Positions 17,565 through 24,037 of a stretch of 64,000 bases of DNA are shown here, one piece after another (position 1 is the first letter of the stretch; every line of letters begins with the position of its first letter). A program made the position numbers and the translations under genes. The notes beneath the pieces were generated by a model. That model searched no databases. It was not told where the DNA came from and was given only the letters and a program-made list of their open reading frames with translations. This DNA is from Desulfofundulus thermobenzoicus. GTDB taxonomy: Bacteria > Bacillota > Desulfotomaculia > Desulfotomaculales > Desulfovirgulaceae. The DNA is taken from positions 1 to 64,000 of the forward strand of contig NZ_WHYR01000010.1 in the NCBI RefSeq assembly GCF_009428905.1, in the 5' to 3' direction.

Positions 17565-18260
17565 TTATTTATCCTCCCGCAACGTATAGCCCACACCCCG
17601 CACGGTGTGCAGCAGCCGCGTGGGAAAGGGCTCGTCTATCTTGGCCCGCAGGTAGCGTATGTACACGTCCACCACATTGGTATTCCCGTAGTAATCGAAC
17701 CCCCATACCCGGTCCAGGATGGTTTCCCTGCTTAAAACCAGGCCGGCATTCTCGGCCAGGTAAGAAAGAAGATCAAATTCCCGCCTGGTCAGGGAAATAA
17801 ACCGGCCGGCCCGGGTGACCTGGCGAGTATCCCGGCAAATGACCAGATCCCCGATGATCAGTTTGTTTCCCTCCCGCCGGAACGTACCGGCCCGGCGCAG
17901 GTGTGCCCGGATTCTGGCCAGCAATTCCTCCACCGCAAATGGTTTGGTGATATAATCGTCGGCCCCTGTGTCCAGGCCTTTCACTTTATCTTCGGTGGCA
18001 TCCCGGGCTGTCAGCATGATGATGGGCACGTCCGTCTGCTCCCGGATCCGCCGGCAAACCTCCAGGCCATCCATTCCCGGCAGCATCAGATCCAGGAGCA
18101 CCAGGTCCCACCGGCCCTCACTGATCCGGCCCAGGGCCTCGTAACCATTCCGGGCCGTTTCCACCGCATAGCCCTCATGGTTCAGTTCCAGCTGTAAAAA
18201 ACGGGCCAGGCTGGTTTCATCCTCAACCACCAGGATACGGGTTTTATCCTGCTCACCCAC
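17565..18260 (-). CDS. OmpR/PhoB-family response regulator
   Basis: 231 residues: receiver (VVEDETS, LLDLMLPGMDG, ITKPF) and a C-terminal winged helix (LTRREFDLLSYLAENAG, RVWGFDYYGNTNVVDVYIRY, LLHTVRGVGYTL). The start chosen is GTG 18260, seven bases after GGGGTGAG; GTG 18272 is possible. Two 18-base direct repeats with a 22-base period lie 58 bases upstream (18318-18357), the geometry OmpR-family dimers bind. Autoregulation and control of the facing PepSY gene are therefore likely. Confidence 0.93.
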   Translation of the reverse strand: MGEQDKTRILVVEDETSLARFLQLELNHEGYAVETARNGYEALGRISEGRWDLVLLDLMLPGMDGLEVCRRIREQTDVPIIMLTARDATEDKVKGLDTGADDYITKPFAVEELLARIRAHLRRAGTFRREGNKLIIGDLVICRDTRQVTRAGRFISLTRREFDLLSYLAENAGLVLSRETILDRVWGFDYYGNTNVVDVYIRYLRAKIDEPFPTRLLHTVRGVGYTLREDK

Positions 18261-18317
18261 GGCACAACTCACCCCGCTTATTTTACCGGAAAAAAATTAA
18301 AGAATCCTTAGAACTTA

Positions 18318-18357
18318 TTTTAATCCATTTCTAAGGGGCTTTTAATGAATTTCCAAG
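18318..18357. promoter_or_regulatory. Tandem direct repeats, probable OmpR-family binding sites
   Basis: TTTTAAT-NN-ATTTC-N-AAG occurs at 18318-18335 and 18340-18357, a 22-base period or two helical turns. A weaker third unit can be aligned one period to the left (18296-18313). It lies in the divergent space between the response regulator start (18260) and the PepSY gene (18572). Confidence 0.7.
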
Positions 18358-18424
18358 ATTACCGGTTTACATTTTTAGCAGGCCGGAAAAACATTCCGGC
18401 ATCAAAGGCAAAGGAGGAGATACC

Positions 18425-18448
18425 ATGACCGGTAAACCGGGCGGATAA
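18425..18448 (+). other. Possible seven-codon leader peptide
   Basis: ATG at 18425 follows AAGGAGGAG by five to six bases and encodes MTGKPGG then TAA. The region from CCGGTTTAC (18362-18370) to GTAAACCGG (18432-18440) can pair, so the start codon could be sequestered. It lies 120 bases before the PepSY gene on the same strand. It may be a regulatory leader or chance. Confidence 0.3.
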
Positions 18449-18571
18449 AAGTGGTGCCACGTTTTCGGGCTGGCCACCAACATTTGTAAAGATGGTAAAC
18501 GATGTGCCATAACAACTGGCTGGGCAAGTAAATCATCAAATCTATTTTAAAGAAACAAGGGGGAATTACAA

Positions 18572-19117
18572 ATGAAGGTAAATAAGAAAGCACTGGCCTG
18601 CGTGGCCTCGGGCATGCTGCTCCTGGGAGCCGCCACCGGACTGGGCGCATATCAGGCCCGGGCGGCGCAGACCGCCGCACCCACGGGCCAGCCGGCAGCC
18701 GTTGTTTCCCAATCCGGCAGCCAGCAACAACAAAATGAACAAAAGCCGGCCTACACCAGCTCTATTCAGATGCCGGATACCGGCAATGACAACACGGAAA
18801 AGGGACGGGATAACGAAGCGGCGGAAAATGCTTCCCTGCAGTCGCTGGCCAAAATATCCGCGGAACAGGCCAAATCCAGCGCCTTAAAGGCCGTAGCCGG
18901 CAAGGTGACCGGTGTCTCCCTGGACAACGAAAACGGCAATGTGGTGTACAGTGTGGAAATACAGACGGCAAAGGGGCTTACGGATGTAAAGGTGGACGCG
19001 GGCAACGGGCAGGTACTGGCTCAGGAAACGGGTGAGGATGACCACGGCAATCAGGCCCATGAGGTGGAAAAAGGCGCTACCGGAACAGATAACGACGGCG
19101 AACAACTGGAACAGTAG
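18572..19117 (+). CDS. Secreted PepSY-domain protein
   Basis: 181 residues with a signal peptide (Lys-rich start, hydrophobic core 8-24, AxA site near residue 31), a Gln/Ser-rich linker, then a PepSY domain near 92-150 (KISAEQAKSSALKA, VYSVEIQTAKGLTDVKVDAGNGQVL) and an acidic tail. PepSY domains occur in extracytoplasmic peptidase inhibitors and in proteins that modulate sensor kinases. Head-to-head placement with the OmpR-type pair suggests it is their target or feedback partner. A GGGGGA ribosome site precedes the ATG. Confidence 0.85.
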   Translation: MKVNKKALACVASGMLLLGAATGLGAYQARAAQTAAPTGQPAAVVSQSGSQQQQNEQKPAYTSSIQMPDTGNDNTEKGRDNEAAENASLQSLAKISAEQAKSSALKAVAGKVTGVSLDNENGNVVYSVEIQTAKGLTDVKVDAGNGQVLAQETGEDDHGNQAHEVEKGATGTDNDGEQLEQ

Positions 19118-19149
19118 GACGGGTTGATCAAACCCTTAACATAGATAAG

Positions 19150-19177
19150 GGCGGCACGGGATAAAACCCGTGCCGCC
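19150..19177 (+). terminator. Stem-loop after the PepSY gene
   Basis: An 11-base perfect stem, GGCGGCACGGG (19150-19160) with CCCGTGCCGCC (19167-19177), loop ATAAAA. It starts 32 bases after the stop. No T run follows, so it may protect the transcript end rather than terminate. Confidence 0.6.
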
Positions 19178-19220
19178 GAAGAAGCATCGTAAATGTTGAG
19201 TAAAAGGCGTGTGCTCGGCG

Positions 19221-19255
19221 CGGAAGCCAAAGAGTGAGTGGAACAACACCACGCC
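19221..19255 (+). repeat. Diverged copy of the dispersed GTGAGCGGGACAACGCCGTG repeat
   Basis: Reads GGAAGCCAAAGAGTGAGTGG then AACAACACCACGCC. It aligns to the reverse complement of 9433-9465 (AAAGCCAAGGAGTGAGCGGG, ACAACGCCGTGCC) with a handful of differences. Confidence 0.6.
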
Positions 19256-19306
19256 TTGGCCGAACCAACTTTTAAGAAGAATCCCGCTTCCCATACCATG
19301 GCATGG

Positions 19307-19335
19307 GGGCGGCACCCTTCAAAAGGGTGCCGCCC
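19307..19335 (+). terminator. Strong hairpin upstream of the PAP2 gene
   Basis: A 13-base perfect stem, GGGCGGCACCCTT (19307-19319) with AAGGGTGCCGCCC (19323-19335), three-base loop, followed by TTCTT. It lies 40 bases before the PAP2 start. It could end read-through from the PepSY side or act as a 5-prime leader structure. Confidence 0.6.
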
Positions 19336-19375
19336 TTCTTCCTGAAACTTTACTGCATCCGGAGGAAAGGAAATA

Positions 19376-20194
19376 ATGCATGTCCGGGCAGCCATATTTT
19401 TATCCCTGGCCCTTGCCTGTAAAATCATTATGGTCTATATTCTGATCAATAGACGGGAGGAACTATCATTGATCATCCATTATTTGCGGCAACTGGAAAC
19501 CACAATCGCCGCCCCGCTGGCCACACGCACCGGATTGCCGGGAGAACTGGCCACAGGGCTGTTTCGCGGCCTTTTGCTATCCGGCATTCTAACCCTGCTT
19601 TTCTACCAGCTGGCGGAAGATGTGGCATTCCACGAGGTCCAGACCCTGGATACCTTCATTACCCACCTGGTCCGGCACCATACCAGCCTGCCCTTAACGA
19701 CAGTAATGAAAGGTTTTACCTTCCTGGGCTATCCCGGCACGGTGACGGTTATAACAGCAGCCGCAGTTACCGCCCTGCTCCTTCTGCGGCGACCGCTGCT
19801 GAAACCGTTATTCATAGCCCTGGCCACCACCGGCAGCTGGCTGCTGGACGAACTGTTAAAATGGGCCTTCCGGCGTCCCAGGCCCGCCATGGACCAGCTG
19901 GTGCACGCCTCCGGCTACAGCTTCCCCAGCGGACATGCCACGGTGAGCATGGCCCTTTTCGGGTCCATCGCTTACCTGGCCTGGACTTACCTGCCCCCAT
20001 GCCGCCTGCGCTGGCTTATCAGCGGCTTTTTTGCCCTGCTCATCCTTTCCATCGGCATCAGCCGCATTTATCTGGGGGTGCATTATCCCAGCGATGTGCT
20101 GGGCGGGTTTATGGCCGGCAGCATCTGGTTGACCCTGTCCGTACTGGCGCTAAAAATAACCGGCAGGAAGAGGAACACTCCCGCCGCATCATAA
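19376..20194 (+). CDS. PAP2-family membrane phosphatase
   Basis: 272 residues with several membrane segments and all three PAP2 motifs: KWAFRRPRP (KX6RP type), YSFPSGHA and SRIYLGVHYPSD. Such enzymes dephosphorylate undecaprenyl pyrophosphate or phosphatidic/phosphatidylglycerol phosphate at the outer face. The ATG at 19376 follows GGAGGAAAGG. An internal ATG is possible, since residues 1-20 form an extra hydrophobic segment. It converges with a polysaccharide deacetylase gene only 4 bases away, consistent with an envelope cluster. Confidence 0.88.
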   Translation: MHVRAAIFLSLALACKIIMVYILINRREELSLIIHYLRQLETTIAAPLATRTGLPGELATGLFRGLLLSGILTLLFYQLAEDVAFHEVQTLDTFITHLVRHHTSLPLTTVMKGFTFLGYPGTVTVITAAAVTALLLLRRPLLKPLFIALATTGSWLLDELLKWAFRRPRPAMDQLVHASGYSFPSGHATVSMALFGSIAYLAWTYLPPCRLRWLISGFFALLILSIGISRIYLGVHYPSDVLGGFMAGSIWLTLSVLALKITGRKRNTPAAS

Positions 20195-20198
20195 CGTT

Positions 20199-20930
20199 TT
20201 ATGCGGGGATGTGCTCACTTTTACCATTTTCCAGCAATTCCGTCAGCGTTACAAATTTATAGCCCCTGGCGCCAAGAACCCGCAGGATCTGTTCCAGAGC
20301 CTGCACTGTTTGCGTGCGATCGCCGCCATGGTCGTGGAGCAGGACGATATCCCCATTTCTGGCGCCGCTGATAATTCGCCGGGCAATTACCTGGACGCCG
20401 GGATCGGTATAATCCCGGGGGTCCATTTCCGGCGTCCAGAGAACCACCCGGTAACCCCTGTCCATAACCGCCTTCAACACCACGGGGTTGTAAAACCCAA
20501 AGGGCGGCCGGAAGTAGACCGGGCGGTAACCGGTAGCTTGCACAATCAGTTCTTCCGACCGTTTCAGCTGGCTTAAAGTGATATACAGGGGTTGCCTGGT
20601 CAGGAAGACGTGCCGGTAGCCGTGCACGCCAACCTCATGGCCGGCGGCTATTTCCCGGCGCACCAGGTGGGGGTATTGCTGGACGTGCTGCCCCAGCACA
20701 AAAAAGGTGGCCCGGGCATGGTATTTTTCCAGCACTGCCAGTATCCTGTCGGTATAGAGGGGATCGGGACCATCATCAAAGGTGAGGGCAATCAACTTTT
20801 CGCCGGTGGTCACATGGGTGATCACCGCCTGCTTCTCAAGGCTGCTCATAACCCCCCTCCCCTGGTGCGCATAGCACACCAGAAATAAGATCACCAGTAA
20901 TAACAGGTAAATTAACCTGGCCCCGGACAT
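20199..20930 (-). CDS. Polysaccharide deacetylase (NodB/PdaA type), membrane-anchored
   Basis: 243 residues. An N-terminal hydrophobic helix (5-20) acts as signal or anchor. The NodB domain carries TFDDGPD (catalytic Asp and metal Asp), HGYRH (metal His pair), RPPFG and LLHDHGG. This is the metal-dependent deacetylase class that acts on peptidoglycan or other N-acetylated glycans outside the cell. The ATG at 20930 follows AGGTGA. No terminator is visible before the convergent PAP2 gene. Confidence 0.9.
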   Translation of the reverse strand: MSGARLIYLLLLVILFLVCYAHQGRGVMSSLEKQAVITHVTTGEKLIALTFDDGPDPLYTDRILAVLEKYHARATFFVLGQHVQQYPHLVRREIAAGHEVGVHGYRHVFLTRQPLYITLSQLKRSEELIVQATGYRPVYFRPPFGFYNPVVLKAVMDRGYRVVLWTPEMDPRDYTDPGVQVIARRIISGARNGDIVLLHDHGGDRTQTVQALEQILRVLGARGYKFVTLTELLENGKSEHIPA

Positions 20931-21085
20931 TATATTTCACCTGATGTGAAAATTAATTTAATGCTATTTTACATAAGAGACATTTGACTTAAACTAAAGA
21001 AGAGCTGGAAATTATACCGGAAAGGGACATGTAATATTTAACTAAAAAAGCAACAGCTTATAGAGCCAGCTACATTGTTCCCGTG

Positions 21086-21133
21086 GGGCGCATCTTACGC
21101 ATCGCTGTAGAGTGAGCGGGACAACGCCGTGTC
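21086..21133 (+). repeat. Copy of the dispersed GTGAGCGGGACAACGCCGTG repeat
   Basis: GGGCGCATCTTACGC, eight variable bases, then AGAGTGAGCGGGACAACGCC and GTGTC. The same two blocks in the same order appear, inverted, at 9433-9480. It lies in the 273-base divergent gap between the deacetylase and the MprF-like genes. Confidence 0.75.
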
Positions 21134-21203
21134 TGAAGCGGGTTGATTGAAACTTTTTTACCCTTAAGCATTTCAAAAGCTGCCAGACGGAGGGTTATAT
21201 CAT

Positions 21204-22238
21204 ATGTCCGGCCGGGCAAAAGACCTTCCCTCCCTCATTTCCCTGCCCAGGTTAATTTACGTGCTCATTTTGTTTTTTGCCGCAGCCGCTGTGGCCCTGC
21301 ACCTGGGGCAGACCACAGCAATCCGGCACACACTACAACAGAGCCGGTGGGGGTGGATTGCCGTGGCCATCCTTTTGCAGGGACTCTTCCTGATCAACCT
21401 GAGCGCCCTGTATCATGCCGCTTACCGGATGGTTAAGCTACCGGTAAGCTTTGGATATATGTTCAGGCTGGCCATGTCCGCCGCCTTCGTTTCAGCCGTT
21501 GTCCCGGGGGGAACCATTTCCGGAACGGGCCTTCTGGTTTACGATGCTCTAAGGCGGGGCCTGGATACGGCCCGGGCAACGCTGGCCAATGTCATCTTCT
21601 TTATTTTTGATTACCTGGCCTTCCTGGTTATATTGTTCCTGGCCATTTTCTACCTGTTTGGCAGGGGCAACCTGCAACCATATGAACTGGCGGCCGCCGC
21701 TTTGCTGGCTGCCGGAACTGGCATCCTTATTTTTCTTTTATTCCTGCTGGGCTTTAAGCCCACCCTCTTTGCAGCGCTGGCCGGCCGGCTGTCCCGCATC
21801 GCCGGACGCCTGTTCCGGAAACTGAAGCCCCATACCCCGGGCTGGGAGAAAAAAACAGAGGAAATCGCCGGCCGGCTCTCGGCCGCATTGCAGGCCATGG
21901 TCAAAAACCGGCCGGCCCTGCTCCGGGCCGCAACCCATGCCATGCTGGTGGAAGGCATAGGCTTGCTGCAACTGCAGGCCCTTTTCCTGGCTTTCGGCTG
22001 CGGTCCCGGCCCGGGACGCCTGATCACCGGCTACGCCGTGGGAGTGCTGTTCATGATTATCTCCATCACCCCCCAGGGCGTGGGCCTGATGGAAGGGGCC
22101 ATGACTGCCGCCTACGCCTCCACAGGGGTTCCCCTGGAACAGGCGGTGCTGGTCACTTTCATCTACCGGGCCATCAGCCTGTGGCTGCCCGTGCTCGGCG
22201 GTTTCATCTCTTTTAAACGGACGGTGAAACAGTGGTGA
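21204..22238 (+). CDS. MprF N-terminal-like membrane protein (lysylphosphatidylglycerol flippase/UPF0104 family)
   Basis: 344 residues, about eight membrane helices, with the family segments AAFVSAVVPGGTISGTGLL and FMIISITPQGVGLMEGAM. In MprF this half moves lysyl- or alanyl-phosphatidylglycerol across the membrane; here it is a separate protein. The ATG at 21204 follows GGAGGG. Its last codons overlap the start of the next gene, so the two are coupled. Its substrate is presumed to be the product of the neighbour. Confidence 0.85.
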   Translation: MSGRAKDLPSLISLPRLIYVLILFFAAAAVALHLGQTTAIRHTLQQSRWGWIAVAILLQGLFLINLSALYHAAYRMVKLPVSFGYMFRLAMSAAFVSAVVPGGTISGTGLLVYDALRRGLDTARATLANVIFFIFDYLAFLVILFLAIFYLFGRGNLQPYELAAAALLAAGTGILIFLLFLLGFKPTLFAALAGRLSRIAGRLFRKLKPHTPGWEKKTEEIAGRLSAALQAMVKNRPALLRAATHAMLVEGIGLLQLQALFLAFGCGPGPGRLITGYAVGVLFMIISITPQGVGLMEGAMTAAYASTGVPLEQAVLVTFIYRAISLWLPVLGGFISFKRTVKQW

Positions 22239-23914
22239 GCAACTGTTCACCGCGGCTGCACTATCTGGCCGCCTTCCTGGTGGGTTTGACGGGCCTGGGC
22301 AACATCTTAACCGCCTGGCTCGTGCATCACCCGGCCCGTTATATCTGGCTGAAACACTTCCTGCCCTGGGTGGTCCTGCGGGGCAGCTGGCTCTTCAGCG
22401 TTATTGCCGGGACGGTACAGCTGTTCCTGTCCTGGAGCCTGGGCAGGCGAAAGATACTGGCCTGGCGTATTGTCGTGGTCATGTTTTTCATTTCCACCGC
22501 CGCCAACCTGCTGCGGGGGCTGCATTTCGGCCAGGCGGCATCCAACCTGGGCCTTCTATTATTGCTGCTGGCCTTAAAACCCCGCTTCACCGCCGCCAGC
22601 GACCCCCCGTCGGTGCGTCACGGCCTGGCTGTTTTTGCCGGTGTCACCCTGTTCACTTACCTGTACGGCCTGTTTGGTTTTTACCTGCTGGACAGGCATT
22701 TTCACCAGCATTTCAACCTGCCTGAAGCTTCCGCCCAGACCATTGCTTATCTGGCCTGGCTGGCCACACCGGAACTGGCCCATCCCACCCGCCTGGCCCG
22801 CTGGTTTATGGATTCCCTGGCCATCATCCAGGTGGGTGGCCTGTTCTACGGATTATATATGGTTCTGCGCCCGGTGGTCTACCGCCGCACCGTACTGGTA
22901 TCGGAACGGAAAAAAGCCGCTTCAATCGTGGAAAGGTACGGCCATTCCTCCCTGGTGCACCTGACCCTGCTGCCCGATAAGATTTACCATTTCAGCCTTT
23001 CACAGAAGAGTTTTGTGGCCTATGCCCTGGTGGGCAATGTGGCCGTGGTGCTGGGGGACCCGGTGGGACCGGAAGACGATATCCCCCACCTTATAGAAGA
23101 ATTCACTACCTTCTGCGCAAACAACGACTGGCACCCGGCCTTTTACCAGGTGCTGCCCGACTATCTTTCCGTCTACCAGGCAAACGGCTACAACATCTTA
23201 AAAATAGGCGAAGAGGCGGTGGTGGACCTGCACCAGTTCACCCTGGCCGGCAGCGAAAGGAAAAGCCTGCGGCAGACGGTAAACCGCATGCTGCGCAAAG
23301 GTTTTTCCACCCACCTGCTGATGCCGCCCCTGGGGGAAGAAACTTTAAGGGAACTGAAAGAAGTTTCCGATCACTGGCTTAAGATGCAAAAAGGCGGCGA
23401 GAAAAGGTTTTCCCTGGGCTGGTTCGACCCGGCCTACATCCGTGCCTGCCCGGTGATGGTGGTCAGGGATGACCGGGGCCGGGTGCAGGCCTTCGCCAAT
23501 ATCATTCCGGAATACAGGCGCAATGAAGGCACCATAGATCTGATGCGCCGACGGGAAGGGGAAAGCGGCCCGATGGACCTGCTTTTTGTTGCCCTGATCG
23601 AGCATTTCCGGGAACATGGTTTTGATAGCTTCAACCTGGGGCTTTGCCCCCTGGCCGGAGTGGGTGGACACCCCGCCGCCAGCCTGCAGGAAAGGGCCGT
23701 GTACTTCTTTTACCGGCATTTCAACCAGCTCTATGGGTTTAAAGGCCTGCGCCGGTTCAAGGAAAAATACGGCCCCCGCTGGGAGCCCCGATATCTCGTT
23801 TACCCCCACCCCCTGATGCTGCCCAGGATCGCCATGGCCGTGGTTACGGCCAACGCCGGGGGCAGCCTGATGAGTTACGTGCGCGCCTGGCGGGAGAAAC
23901 GCCGGCTGGCCTGA
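22232..23914 (+). CDS. Phosphatidylglycerol lysyltransferase-like (DUF2156) membrane protein
   Basis: 560 residues. The N-terminal 200 residues hold about six membrane helices. The rest is the double acyltransferase-like LPG synthase domain (ERYGHSSLVHLTLLPDK, YALVGNVAVVLGDPVGPED, NEGTIDLMRRR, SFNLGLCPLAGVG, FKEKYGPRWEPRYLVYP), which transfers an aminoacyl group from tRNA to phosphatidylglycerol and so lowers surface negative charge. It starts at GTG 22232 or 22235, overlapping the flippase-like gene. Together they replace the single bifunctional MprF. Confidence 0.87.
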   Translation: MVSNCSPRLHYLAAFLVGLTGLGNILTAWLVHHPARYIWLKHFLPWVVLRGSWLFSVIAGTVQLFLSWSLGRRKILAWRIVVVMFFISTAANLLRGLHFGQAASNLGLLLLLLALKPRFTAASDPPSVRHGLAVFAGVTLFTYLYGLFGFYLLDRHFHQHFNLPEASAQTIAYLAWLATPELAHPTRLARWFMDSLAIIQVGGLFYGLYMVLRPVVYRRTVLVSERKKAASIVERYGHSSLVHLTLLPDKIYHFSLSQKSFVAYALVGNVAVVLGDPVGPEDDIPHLIEEFTTFCANNDWHPAFYQVLPDYLSVYQANGYNILKIGEEAVVDLHQFTLAGSERKSLRQTVNRMLRKGFSTHLLMPPLGEETLRELKEVSDHWLKMQKGGEKRFSLGWFDPAYIRACPVMVVRDDRGRVQAFANIIPEYRRNEGTIDLMRRREGESGPMDLLFVALIEHFREHGFDSFNLGLCPLAGVGGHPAASLQERAVYFFYRHFNQLYGFKGLRRFKEKYGPRWEPRYLVYPHPLMLPRIAMAVVTANAGGSLMSYVRAWREKRRLA

Positions 23915-24004
23915 CCATTTACATAAAATTACGGCATGTCTCCGGCATTGTGCGGGCTTCCTTTTTACCGTTTCTGTCAACAGGGCAGGGACATTGTTGA
24001 ATTT

Positions 24005-24030
24005 TTAAACCAGGCGTAACCCTGGTTTAA
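24005..24030 (+). promoter_or_regulatory. Perfect stem-loop immediately before a c-di-GMP gene start
   Basis: TTAAACCAGG (24005-24014), loop CGTAAC, CCTGGTTTAA (24021-24030). It ends seven bases before the ATG at 24038, where a ribosome site would be, and no other Shine-Dalgarno sequence is evident. It may be a protein operator or a translation-blocking hairpin. Confidence 0.5.
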
Positions 24031-24037
24031 CAATGTT

